NCBI RefSeq assembly: GCF_028994805.1
Contig: NZ_JAJQQP010000010.1
Span: 1 to 64,000, forward strand
Origin: Promicromonospora iranensis
Lineage (GTDB): Bacteria; Actinomycetota; Actinomycetes; Actinomycetales; Cellulomonadaceae
DNA: 64,000 nucleotides
Direction of reading: 5' to 3'
Part shown: positions 38,001-45,681 of the stretch, piece after piece
Position numbering within the stretch: the stretch's first letter is position 1
How the letters are laid out: every line of letters begins with the position of its first letter
Made by a program: the position numbers and the translations under genes
The notes under the pieces: generated by a model
What the model was told of the DNA's origin: nothing
The model's input: the letters and a program-made list of their open reading frames with translations, nothing else
Database searches by the model: none

Positions 38001-38192
38001 GCTCGCGCCGTCGGCCTCGAGGCGGACGCTCTGCAGCATGCCGGACCCGGTGTCCCGGCGCAGCAGCGGCTCCGGGATCACCCGGACCCGCCGTCCGCCG
38101 ATCACGGCCTGGGCCGCGACCGCGCGGCCGACCATCTCGGAACGGGCTCTGTCGAGCGACCAGGGGTGGTCCTTGACCAGTGCACGGCTCAT
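35079..38192 (-). CDS. GH38 alpha-mannosidase
   Basis: Probably cytoplasmic exo-alpha-mannosidase of 1037 residues acting on imported manno-oligosaccharides; no signal peptide. The catalytic N-terminal domain starts near residue 125 with the zinc motif QHSHFDIGYTD (His132, His134, Asp136); Asp251 in MQTDVPGQ is the likely nucleophile. Middle helical and large C-terminal beta domains (about 640-1037) follow the family pattern. The ATG at 38192 has only a weak ribosome-binding site but matches the expected N-terminus; the frame stays open further upstream through the permease, without meaning. Follows the permease by 71 bases and precedes GH76 by 51. Confidence 0.93.
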   Translation of the reverse strand: MSRALVKDHPWSLDRARSEMVGRAVAAQAVIGGRRVRVIPEPLLRRDTGSGMLQSVRLEADGASPGRVVLRTPSGTAVEPGTLPGPAGSVRVLLPAVSEATDVTLELPDLGPDAVTFEQEPVREWSIHLVQHSHFDIGYTDPQGTVLRNQLAFLDSCLDLARATQDRPEEGRFRWSLEALWPFEQWVRSRPAAHVEEFLDRVRDGQLELTALPYNLHLDTCSTDELHELLRLSRDVRERYGIDMPVAMQTDVPGQPVGLPDALAQQGVRYLSVAHNWAGRSVPHLNGGQHLPRLFRWSAPSGRSVLVWMTDSPHGLAYMEGANLGFTTSYDLVDELLPAYLTALATNPYPYAPGAFGWHGPAVTDREPYPWDVLHLRVLGRHSDNAPASIIHADIVQRWNETWAYPQLRTSTNADFFRAVEERVGDDVPTLTGDWGDWWVEGVGSAARPQAMTRQAQATLADAQTVSGIERLLGGEGVPAETERSAAVYSSISLFNEHTWGASDPWTHADSGRLSGSEQWHWKYGRALAARDDADLFLDHASARLGALLREEPDADSTYHAVNTAGFARTTTVSLFVRESRVPLDEPVLVRDSRTGATLPSETVPQTNPENRAAGRFVRVHVPDVPALGSVRLTVHRTGQTESPAPSAPAAADPLVLENEHLRVRVDLERSCVASILDKATGREIVDQDAVVGMNGYVYDTYTTAGGYNHQSNKTSVSAELELLGSRTTAGPSHLVERVSTPVEERLTYRFAADGVHHVLVTLVLPRDAARLEVENRLAKPATMTKESAFLAFPFAVPEPRVRYEITGGLTGPGLPQVPGAPQHMRAVRDWVSFDDDELAIAWVTADAPLVHPEVISLPYAPFPESMTPRQPATVYSWVHNNVWDTNFPAEQGFETSFRYAVGLRRAGENISPAALATRTAAELTRPVLGVLATARAGTPAAATAVEHADRSLLQLDDDRVRLVAVTATGTDGENLVRLQSYAEESVVVRLRPGFDVTRAATATYLGDPVDPLAVTADGIAVPIAPQGTTAVLLTTR

Positions 38193-38263
38193 CGGGAAGA
38201 CACCAATCTCACGTCGGGTGATCACATCGGGTAGGGCAGGTGGGAACGGCCGGGTTCGGAGGG

Positions 38264-39070
38264 CTACGGCGTGAGCCGCAGCGCGTTGACGAAGAACCGC
38301 TGGAACGAGAGGAACAGCACCACCGTGGGGATCGAGGCCACCAGCCCCGCCGCGAGGATGACCGGCGGGCCCAGACCGGAGTACTGGCCGTTGAGCTCCG
38401 CGAGCGCCGCCATGAGCGGGCGCACGTTGGGGCTGGTGGACAGGGTGATGCCGAACAGCAGGTCGTTCCACGTGGCGAGGAACTGGAAGAGGAACGCCGC
38501 GACCATCGCGCCGCGCGCCAGCGGCAGGTGGATGCGCAGGAACATCGTGAACCAGCCGGCGCCATCGAGCTGCGCGGCCTCGCGCATCTCCTTCGGCGCC
38601 GTGGTCAGGTAGTTGCGCACCACGAAGAACGCGAACGGCACCGCGAGGGCCGAGTAGATCAGGACCATGCCGTACTGCGTGTCGTACAGGGAGGTGGCGG
38701 CGTAGGCGTTGAACAGCGGCGACAGGAAGACCTGCAGCGGCAGGAGGGTGCCGGCGTAGATCAGCCAGAACCAGAGCACCGGGCGGCGCACGGGCATGAT
38801 CACCACCGCGAAGGAGGCCAGGGCGGCCACCACCACCGCGATGAGCGCGGAGCCGGCGGAGTACAGGAAGGTGTTCCACATCGCCTGGCCGATGTCGGCG
38901 GTGGCGAAGGCCGTGGAGATGTTCTCCGCCAGGGCGAACGAGGTGAACCACCAGCGGGGTCCCACGTACTCGTCGGCCGCCGTGAAGGCGTTCACCACCA
39001 CGAGGTAGGTGGGCAGCAGCCACAGCAGCGCCACGGCCACCAGGAGCGCGTTGCGCAGTCGTCGTGCCAT
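38264..39070 (-). CDS. Sugar ABC transporter permease (MalG type), mannan locus
   Basis: Channel subunit of 268 residues with six predicted membrane segments and the EAA loop EMREAAQLDGAGWFTMFLRIHLPL. ATG 39070 follows AGAAGG. Second permease of the manno-oligosaccharide importer, 32 bases after the first. As in the dextran operon no ATPase gene is linked. Confidence 0.93.
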   Translation of the reverse strand: MARRLRNALLVAVALLWLLPTYLVVVNAFTAADEYVGPRWWFTSFALAENISTAFATADIGQAMWNTFLYSAGSALIAVVVAALASFAVVIMPVRRPVLWFWLIYAGTLLPLQVFLSPLFNAYAATSLYDTQYGMVLIYSALAVPFAFFVVRNYLTTAPKEMREAAQLDGAGWFTMFLRIHLPLARGAMVAAFLFQFLATWNDLLFGITLSTSPNVRPLMAALAELNGQYSGLGPPVILAAGLVASIPTVVLFLSFQRFFVNALRLTP

Positions 39071-39102
39071 CGCTAGGCCTTCTCTCAGTCGTCGGGGCGC
39101 GG

Positions 39103-39978
39103 TCAGTCGTCGGATCGCAGCTGGCGCCGCAGGTAGATCCAGGAGGCGGCGAGCACGATCACGGTGAGCACGACGGCGACGGCGGCGCCGTACCCGTAGC
39201 GGCTCAGGGTGAAGGTCTGCCGGTACATCGTCAGGGCGAGCGTCTCGGAGGCCGTGCCCGGTCCGCCGCGGGTGAGCAGCCAGACGATGTCGAACGTCTT
39301 GAGGCTGCCGACCAGCGAGATGCCGATCACGACGATGCTGATGGGCTTCAGCTGGGGCAGGATCACCTCGCGCAGCAGCCGGAACCCGCCGGCGCCGTCG
39401 AGCCGCCCCGCCTCGATGGTCTCGGTGGGGATGGCCTGCAGGCCGACCAGGAACAGGATCATGTTCGCGCCGGTGGCCTGCCACGTCGTGGCCAGGATCA
39501 TCGCGAAGGTGTTGGTCGGCCACTCGAGCAGCCACGGCTGCTCCAGCGCCGACAGCCCCAGCAGCCCGAGGATCGCGTTGACCCCGCCGTCGGTCTGGAG
39601 CATGAAGTTCCACAGGATCGCGGTGACCGACCCGGACAGCGCGTACGGCAGCACGACGGCGAACCGGGTGAACCTGCCCCAGCCGGAGCTGTTGGTGGCG
39701 ACCGCGATGAGCAGCCCGAGCAGCACCGGCAGCAGCAGCGTGCCCACCGTCCAGATGCCGGTGTTCAGCAGGGACCGCAGGAACGACTCGTCGGTGACCA
39801 GCGTCGCGTAGTTGTCGAGGCCGACCCAGCTGCGTGACAGGCCGTCGTCGCTGAAGAAGCTGCGGTAGACGGTGAAGAGGAACGGCAGCACGAGCAGGGC
39901 GCCGACCAGCGCCACGGCAGGTGCGATGAAGACGGCGGCCCAGCTGCGGGCGGCCCACGGGGTGGCACGGTTGTTCAC
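39103..39978 (-). CDS. Sugar ABC transporter permease (MalF type), mannan locus
   Basis: Channel subunit of 291 residues, six predicted membrane segments, EAA loop ETIEAGRLDGAGGFRLLREVILPQL (Gly in place of the second Ala). The GTG start at 39978 overlaps the receptor stop codon in GTGA, with GGGAG a few bases earlier, so translation is coupled to the receptor. Confidence 0.92.
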   Translation of the reverse strand: MNNRATPWAARSWAAVFIAPAVALVGALLVLPFLFTVYRSFFSDDGLSRSWVGLDNYATLVTDESFLRSLLNTGIWTVGTLLLPVLLGLLIAVATNSSGWGRFTRFAVVLPYALSGSVTAILWNFMLQTDGGVNAILGLLGLSALEQPWLLEWPTNTFAMILATTWQATGANMILFLVGLQAIPTETIEAGRLDGAGGFRLLREVILPQLKPISIVVIGISLVGSLKTFDIVWLLTRGGPGTASETLALTMYRQTFTLSRYGYGAAVAVVLTVIVLAASWIYLRRQLRSDD

Positions 39979-41276
39979 AGCGACCACATCTCCCACTCGA
40001 TGTCGGCCCGTTCCTGCATGCGCTGCAGCGTGCTGCGGGCGCTCGCCGCGGTGGGGTTCGCCATGAACGCGCTGAGCTCCTGGACGTTGCCCTCGATGAG
40101 GGCGGGCGGGGAGGCCTCCCAGTAGCGGGTGGCCAGGACGGGACGGGCCTGCTCCACCTGGCGGGCCAGGTCGCGCACCGGCTGGACGGGCGGCAGCGCG
40201 GCGGTGTTGGCCGAGAGGTCGTTCAGGAAGTCGACCCAGACCTGCTGGGCGTCCGTGCTGAGCCAGTCGGCGGCCACGGTCAGCGCCGCGGAGCGCTTGT
40301 GCCCGTTCTCGGACACGGCGAGGGCCCCGCTCTCGGTGACGACGGCCGCCGGCGCGTCCGGGTTCACCGAGGGCAGCAGGAACAGCCCGAACGTCTCCTC
40401 GTCGAGCCCGGCCTGCACGTAGCTGGCGGCCTGCCAGGTGCCGTAGAGGTTCATGCCGACGGTGCCCTCCGTGAACCGGCCCGGTGCCTCCTGGACCGCG
40501 AAGTCCGGCGGGGAGAACAGGCCGCGGTCGTACATGTCGACCCAGAGCGCCATGGCCTCCTGGGCGGTGTCGTCGGTGTAAGAGGCCTCGCCCTCGGTCA
40601 GCGCCCGGTAGAAGTCGGGGTCCAGGCCGTTGACGAGCTGCTGGAACCAGATGAGCGACTCCCACGTGGTGGCGCCACCGCTCCCGATGGGCACCACGCC
40701 GCCGTCGCGCAGGGCCTCCGCCGTGGTGATGAACTCGTCCCAGGTGCTGGGCACCGACAGGCCGAGACGCTCGAAGGCCGGCTTGCTGTAGAAGATCGCG
40801 TAGTAGGACTGGTACAGCGGGATGGCGTACGGACGGCCGTCGTGGCTGAAGCTCTCGCGCGCCGCCGGGGAGACCCAGCCACGACGCTCGGCGTCGTCCC
40901 AGACCGTCGACAGGTCGGCGAAGATGCCGGACCGGGCGATGTCGCGCAGGCGGTAGCCGTTCCACCACTTCACCAGGTCCGTGGTCGAGTCGGTACGGGC
41001 GGACATGCGCACAAGCTGTTGGTACCCGCTCACGTCGGGCACCGCCCGCACGGAGACGCCGTGGCCCGTGCGCTCGCGGAGCACCTTGCCGATGCTCTCG
41101 AACCCGGACGCCCAGGTGGGGTTGTCGTTGGTGAGCGTCACGTCCGCCCCGGACGCCGCCCGGGTCAGGGTGCCGCGCGCACACGACGACAGCACGGCGG
41201 CGGCTCCGAGACCCGCGCCGAGGCGCAGGACGGTCCGCCTGTCGACCATCGCTCGGGGCAGCGTCTTCGCTGACAT
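39975..41276 (-). CDS. ABC sugar-binding lipoprotein, Tat-type signal, mannan locus
   Basis: Receptor of 433 residues for the importer, substrate inferred as manno-oligosaccharides. The signal carries twin arginines (DRRTVLRLGAGLGAAAVLSSC, lipidated Cys32), suggesting Tat-dependent export of a folded lipoprotein. The mature chain shows family-1 features, for example TTDLVKWWNGYRL and RPYAIPLYQSYYAIFYSKPAF. ATG 41276 follows a near-perfect AGGAGGT. First gene of receptor-permease-permease-GH38-GH76, preceded by two operator-like palindromes. Confidence 0.93.
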   Translation of the reverse strand: MSAKTLPRAMVDRRTVLRLGAGLGAAAVLSSCARGTLTRAASGADVTLTNDNPTWASGFESIGKVLRERTGHGVSVRAVPDVSGYQQLVRMSARTDSTTDLVKWWNGYRLRDIARSGIFADLSTVWDDAERRGWVSPAARESFSHDGRPYAIPLYQSYYAIFYSKPAFERLGLSVPSTWDEFITTAEALRDGGVVPIGSGGATTWESLIWFQQLVNGLDPDFYRALTEGEASYTDDTAQEAMALWVDMYDRGLFSPPDFAVQEAPGRFTEGTVGMNLYGTWQAASYVQAGLDEETFGLFLLPSVNPDAPAAVVTESGALAVSENGHKRSAALTVAADWLSTDAQQVWVDFLNDLSANTAALPPVQPVRDLARQVEQARPVLATRYWEASPPALIEGNVQELSAFMANPTAASARSTLQRMQERADIEWEMWSL

Positions 41277-41331
41277 TCGGACCTCCTGGTCTCGTCGCTG
41301 GCTCCGGCGCCAGCGAGCATGATGGTGGAGA

Positions 41332-41345
41332 TGGTATCGATACCA
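41332..41345. promoter_or_regulatory. LacI-type operator 1, TGGTATCGATACCA
   Basis: Perfect 14-bp palindrome 56 bases upstream of the receptor gene start. It shares the pattern TGGTATCGNTACC with the sites at 41453 and 42531. Confidence 0.75.
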
Positions 41346-41452
41346 AGACGTGTGAGGCAAGGCCGGTGGTCGGATTCCCTGCTCATCGGCGGACGATTCC
41401 GGCGTCTTCGCAGGCCAGCGCCGTCTGCTAGGCGCGATTCGACGCCCTGACG

Positions 41453-41466
41453 TGGTATCGCTACCG
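41453..41466. promoter_or_regulatory. LacI-type operator 2, TGGTATCGCTACCG
   Basis: Near-palindrome overlapping the stop codon of the ROK kinase gene, centred 121 bases from operator 1. Two sites flanking the receptor promoter suggest repression by looping or cooperative binding. Confidence 0.6.
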
Positions 41467-42456
41467 CATCGAGCGGCTCGAAGAGCCCTTCTGAGCGGCC
41501 TGCGATGCGACCACGGCACCCAGCAGGCTCGCTCGTTCCCGGGGCAGCGCGCCCGCGCGCACCACGGGCGGGCGGGCCATCGCCGTCGCGAGCCCCGCGA
41601 CCAGCGGCGGGAAGAGCAGGTCCGACGACGCCGCCATCGAACCGCCCACGACCAGCCGCTCCGGCGCGAAGACCTCCAGCCACGGGGCCAGCGCACCCGC
41701 CAGGGAGCTCATGGCGCTCTCGAGCGTCCGGACGGCCACGCCGTCCCCGCCCCGCGCGCGGTGGGCGATGTCGACCACGTCGACGTCCCGGCCCGTTAGG
41801 GCCCGGTAGCCGAGCCGCAGGGCGCGCCGCGAGACGACGTCCTCGAGCGGCCGCCCGCCCACCCGCACCACATGGATGTTGCCGTCCGCCGGGACCAGCG
41901 GCCCGGTCGTGACGCAGCGGCCCTGGTCCACGAACGCCGACCCCACCCCGGTCCCGAGCGTGACGGCCACGACCCGGGCGACGCCCGCCCCTGCCCCGGC
42001 TGCCCATTCGCCCAGGCCGAAGGCCTCCGCGTCGTTGACGAAGCGCACCGCGGCGGGCTCCAGCCCCAGGCGCGCGGCAAGCTCGCCCCGCAGGTCGACG
42101 CCCCGCAGCGCGGCGAACTTGTCGACGCCGCGGAAGTCGCCGATGCCCCGCCCGTAGTCGAACGGCCCCGGGATCGCGACCGCGACCGGCCCGCCGGCGA
42201 CCGCCCCTGCTGCGCGAGACCGGCGCACGCAGTCCGCCACGGCGTCGAGCACCTGGTCCGCAGGCGCGGCCGAGTCGAGCGGGAGGCGGACCTCGTCCCG
42301 CACCGCCCAGCCGCGCTCCACGGTGGCGGCCGTGACGTGGGTGCCGCCCACGTCCACGGCCGTGGCGATCGGGCCCCCGCCGTCTCCTTGCCGGTCGTGG
42401 GACCGGGTGGCCACCGGCCGGTTCGGCGCCGGCGGCGCGGGCTCACGAGACGTCAT
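41461..42456 (-). CDS. ROK-family sugar kinase (possible mannokinase/glucokinase)
   Basis: Predicted ATP-dependent hexose kinase of 331 residues, cytoplasmic. No helix-turn-helix; the N-terminus runs into the phosphate-binding AVDVGGTHVTAATV (about 33-46), followed by FVNDAEAFGLGEW (catalytic Asp) and LGTGVGSAFVD. The region that usually carries the zinc cysteines reads GNIHVVRVGGRPLEDVVS, so the zinc site is missing, as in some ROK branches. ATG 42456 follows AAGGGAG. Lies between the importer and the phosphomannose isomerases, so mannose phosphorylation is the best guess; specificity cannot be read from sequence. Confidence 0.82.
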   Translation of the reverse strand: MTSREPAPPAPNRPVATRSHDRQGDGGGPIATAVDVGGTHVTAATVERGWAVRDEVRLPLDSAAPADQVLDAVADCVRRSRAAGAVAGGPVAVAIPGPFDYGRGIGDFRGVDKFAALRGVDLRGELAARLGLEPAAVRFVNDAEAFGLGEWAAGAGAGVARVVAVTLGTGVGSAFVDQGRCVTTGPLVPADGNIHVVRVGGRPLEDVVSRRALRLGYRALTGRDVDVVDIAHRARGGDGVAVRTLESAMSSLAGALAPWLEVFAPERLVVGGSMAASSDLLFPPLVAGLATAMARPPVVRAGALPRERASLLGAVVASQAAQKGSSSRSMR

Positions 42457-42530
42457 CAGCTCCCTTCCCGGGCGGCCGCCTCCGTGCGTCCGCCCCGTGC
42501 CTGGACGGCACGAACCGATGATGACATAGT

Positions 42531-42548
42531 CTTGGTATCGTTACCAAG
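42531..42548. promoter_or_regulatory. LacI-type operator 3, CTTGGTATCGTTACCAAG
   Basis: 18-bp site with 7-bp arms and a TCGT centre, in the 151-base gap between the divergent ROK kinase and mannose-6-phosphate isomerase genes. Placed to control both. Confidence 0.7.
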
Positions 42549-42607
42549 GCGTGCCGCCGACGTCGGTCCGCACCGCCCTGGCTCGTCCGACCCGTAGAGA
42601 GGGCCAC

Positions 42608-44368
42608 ATGCGCATTCCCCCATCGGCCGCACCGCACCGCTACGACAAGGCGCCCGTGGTCCGGGTGCCCGGAACGCACCCGGCCTGGCGCGGCGACGGG
42701 GTCTGGGCCGCGCTCGCCGAGCACGCGGACGGCGGGACGATCGTCATCGACACCTACCCCGCGAGCGACGTCGACGCGTACGTCAAGGAGATCGAGCGGG
42801 CCCTGCCCGCCGCGACGGTGATCGACGTCGAACGTGCCGCCGCGCACAGCCCCGAGCGGATCGAGGCGTTGATCGGCGACAACCTGACCGACGACCGCGT
42901 GTTCGGCATCATGTCGCACCGCACCCTCGACGAGCTCTACGACCCGGAGCGGCTGGCCGACGTCGCCCGCCAGGTCGCCGGGGCCGACGGGCAGGTGGTC
43001 CTCGTCGGCTGGGGCGCCACGCTCGTGCCCGTGCCGGCGGCCACGCTCGTGCTCGCCGACCTCGCCCGCTGGGAGATCCAGCAGCGGTACCGGGCCGGCC
43101 TGGCGAACTGGCGCGCCTCGAACGGGTCGGACGACCCGCTGCGCAAGTTCAAGCGCGGCTACTTCGTCGAGTGGCGGATCGCCGACCAGCACAAACGAGA
43201 GCTCTTCGACCGCATCGACTTCCTGCTGGACGCCAACGGCTCCGTCGCCGACGCCAAGCTCGTCCCCGGTGACGCCTTCCGCGCAGGGCTGGCCACCGCG
43301 ACCAAGGGCCCGTTCCGGGTGGTGCCGTTCTTCGACCCCGGCGTCTGGGGAGGCCAGTGGATGAAGGAGGTCTGCGGTCTGGACCACGCTAAGGAGAACT
43401 ACGCCTGGTGCTTCGACTGCGTGCCGGAGGAGAACAGCCTGCTGCTGGCGGTGGGCGACGAGGTGGTCGAGATCCCCGCCATGGACGCCGTGCTGGCCCG
43501 GCCCGTCGAGCTGCTGGGCGAGCGGACCTTCGCGCGGTTCGGCGCGGAGTTCCCGATCCGGTTCGACTTCCTGGACACCATGGAGGGCGGCAACCTCTCC
43601 CTGCAGGTGCACCCCCTGACCGACTACATCCAGCGCACCTTCGGCATGCACTACACGCAGGACGAGAGCTATTACCTGCTCGACGCCACGGACGACGCCG
43701 TCGTCTACCTGGGGACGAAGACGGGGGCCGACCGCGAGGAGATGGCCGCCGACCTGCGGCGCGCGGAGCGGGGCGAGGCGCCCTTCCCGGTCGAGCAGTA
43801 CATCAACGCGTTCCCCGCCAAGAAGCACGACCACTTCCTGATCCCCGCCGGGACCGTCCACTGCTCGGGCGCCGACTCGATGGTGCTGGAGATCTCCGCC
43901 ACCCCGTACATCTTCACGTTCAAGATGTGGGACTGGGGCCGCGTCGGACTCGACGGGGTGCCCCGGCCCATCCACCTGGACCACGCCCTGGCCAACGTCC
44001 AGTGGGACCGGGACACCGAGTGGACCACCGAGCACCTCGTGGACCGCGTGGAGACGGTCGCGGAGGGTGACGGGTGGCGCGAGGAGCGCACCGGCCTGCA
44101 CGAGCTCGAGTTCATCGAGGTACGCCGGCACTGGTTCACCGGCCCGGTGGACCACGACACCGGCGGCACGGTCAACGTGCTCAACCTGGTCGAGGGGTCC
44201 GAGGCCGTCGTCGAGAGCCCGGACGACGCATTCGAGCCGTTCGTGGTGCACTATGCCGAGACCTTCATCGTGCCCGCGGCCGCGGGCCGGTACCGCGTGC
44301 GGCCCCTCGGCGACGAGCCCCGCCACGCCACGGTCAAGGCCTCCGTCCGCGGCACGGAGACGAGGTAG
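42608..44368 (+). CDS. Class I mannose-6-phosphate isomerase, long form
   Basis: Interconverts mannose-6-phosphate and fructose-6-phosphate. It has 586 residues, far longer than the usual about 400: an N-terminal domain (about 1-230) resembling a nucleoside-kinase fold without a P-loop precedes the cupin isomerase part, which has the metal-binding QVHP (about 333) and AGTVHCSG (about 416). ATG 42608 follows GAGAGGG; upstream in-frame codons lack a ribosome-binding site and overlap the operator. First gene of a tight three-gene operon. The N-terminal domain may be regulatory; this is inference. Confidence 0.88.
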   Translation: MRIPPSAAPHRYDKAPVVRVPGTHPAWRGDGVWAALAEHADGGTIVIDTYPASDVDAYVKEIERALPAATVIDVERAAAHSPERIEALIGDNLTDDRVFGIMSHRTLDELYDPERLADVARQVAGADGQVVLVGWGATLVPVPAATLVLADLARWEIQQRYRAGLANWRASNGSDDPLRKFKRGYFVEWRIADQHKRELFDRIDFLLDANGSVADAKLVPGDAFRAGLATATKGPFRVVPFFDPGVWGGQWMKEVCGLDHAKENYAWCFDCVPEENSLLLAVGDEVVEIPAMDAVLARPVELLGERTFARFGAEFPIRFDFLDTMEGGNLSLQVHPLTDYIQRTFGMHYTQDESYYLLDATDDAVVYLGTKTGADREEMAADLRRAERGEAPFPVEQYINAFPAKKHDHFLIPAGTVHCSGADSMVLEISATPYIFTFKMWDWGRVGLDGVPRPIHLDHALANVQWDRDTEWTTEHLVDRVETVAEGDGWREERTGLHELEFIEVRRHWFTGPVDHDTGGTVNVLNLVEGSEAVVESPDDAFEPFVVHYAETFIVPAAAGRYRVRPLGDEPRHATVKASVRGTETR

Positions 44369-44370
44369 AG

Positions 44371-45681
44371 GTGCTGCTGCGCGTCACGAACACACCGCGC
44401 GACTACCCGTGGGGCTCGCGGACGGCGATCGCGCGCCTCACGAGGCGTCCGCCCAGCGGGCGGCCCGAGGCTGAGCTCTGGCTCGGGGCGCACCCGCTGT
44501 GCCCGAGCCGGATCGTCGACCCGGCGCAGGTCGACCCGGTGCAGGCCGACCCGGTGCAGGCCGACCCGGTGCAGGCGGGCGGCCACGCGACCCTCGACGC
44601 GTGGATCGCCGCCGATCCGGACCGCGCGCTGGGCCCGGGACGCACCTCGGACGAGCTGCCGTTCCTCCTGAAGGTCGTGGCCGCCGAGGCGCCGCTGTCG
44701 ATCCAGGTGCATCCGGACGCCACCCGGGCACGCCAGGGGTACGACGACGAGAACCGCCGCGGGGTGCCGCTGACGGGCCCGGACCGCGTGTACCGGGACC
44801 CGCGACACAAGCCCGAGCTGGCCCTGGCGTTCGACGGGCCGTTCGAGGCGCTCGTCGGGTTCCGGCCGCTCGGGGCCACCCGGCGGCTCGTGGCGGAGCT
44901 GGCCGAGACGGCGCACGACGGGCGGCTGGCGGGCGAGGACCGGCTCGCCGACCTCGGGCGCACGCTGGACCGGTCCGCAGGCCCCGACGTCGACCCGGAG
45001 CCGGTGCTGCGGCGCCTGGTCGGTGCGTTCCTCGCGGGCGACGAGGCCGCGCGCACCCTGGTGCCGGTCGTGGCGGAATCCGCCCGCAAGGCGCCTCGCG
45101 GGCACGGCCTCGACCGCGAGCTCGACACCCTCGCGGACCTCGCGGCCGGGCGGCCGGACGACGCCGGGGTCCTCGTGGCGCTGCTCCTGAACCACGTGAC
45201 GCTCCGGCCCGGCGAGGCCGTCTACCTGCCGCCGGGCACCGTGCACGCCTACCTGCGCGGTGTCGCGATCGAGGTCATGGCGGCGTCGGACAACGTGGTG
45301 CGCGCCGGGCTCACCGACAAGCACGTCGACGTGCACGAGCTGCAACGCCTGGCGACCTTCCGGGTCACCGACGACCCGCGCCTCGCCCCGGCGCGCGTCG
45401 CCTCCGGGACGGAGCTCTTCGATGCGGGGCTGCCGGACTTCGCGCTGGCCGTCGTGACGGCGTCCGACACCGGGGCCCGCGTCGACCTGTCCGGGCCAGC
45501 GATCGCGCTGGCGCTGGACGGTGAGGTCCACGTGACCGGGCAGGACGGCGACGCGGTGCTGCGTGCGGGCGAGTCGGTGTTCGTCACGCCCGACGAGCGG
45601 ACCCTCGCGGTCGCGGGCCGGGGGCGGCTGGCCGTGGCCGGCGCCGGCCTGCGGGTGGGTGCGGAGCGAGGCCCTGCATGA
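44371..45681 (+). CDS. manA: Class I mannose-6-phosphate isomerase (ManA type)
   Basis: Second isomerase of the operon, 436 residues, the standard form: PRDYPWGSRTAI near the start, GAHPLCPS, zinc motifs IQVHPD (about 113) and PPGTVHAYLRG (about 288), then the C-terminal cupin half. The GTG at 44371 lies two bases after the preceding stop with GAGG upstream. An unusual insertion of four DPxQx pentapeptides (residues about 50-69) lies between the first strands. Overlaps the PHP gene by four bases (ATGA). Confidence 0.9.
   Translation: MLLRVTNTPRDYPWGSRTAIARLTRRPPSGRPEAELWLGAHPLCPSRIVDPAQVDPVQADPVQADPVQAGGHATLDAWIAADPDRALGPGRTSDELPFLLKVVAAEAPLSIQVHPDATRARQGYDDENRRGVPLTGPDRVYRDPRHKPELALAFDGPFEALVGFRPLGATRRLVAELAETAHDGRLAGEDRLADLGRTLDRSAGPDVDPEPVLRRLVGAFLAGDEAARTLVPVVAESARKAPRGHGLDRELDTLADLAAGRPDDAGVLVALLLNHVTLRPGEAVYLPPGTVHAYLRGVAIEVMAASDNVVRAGLTDKHVDVHELQRLATFRVTDDPRLAPARVASGTELFDAGLPDFALAVVTASDTGARVDLSGPAIALALDGEVHVTGQDGDAVLRAGESVFVTPDERTLAVAGRGRLAVAGAGLRVGAERGPA
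44518..44577 (+). repeat. Four 15-bp tandem repeats inside the isomerase gene
   Basis: Four in-frame units of GACCCGGTGCAGGCC (the first slightly diverged) encode DPAQV then three DPVQA. They insert a flexible loop near the N-terminus; the last three copies are almost identical, which points to recent slippage. Confidence 0.9.

Noticed and set aside
35079-39023. GH38 read as one 1314-residue protein including upstream sequence
   Set aside because: The upstream part is the permease gene in a wrong frame; the GH38 protein begins naturally at ATG 38192.
38264-41346. Permease frames extended far upstream as fusion proteins with the receptor
   Set aside because: The receptor, GTGA-coupled permease and second permease have their own starts, ribosome-binding sites and full-length domains; the extensions are out of frame with them.
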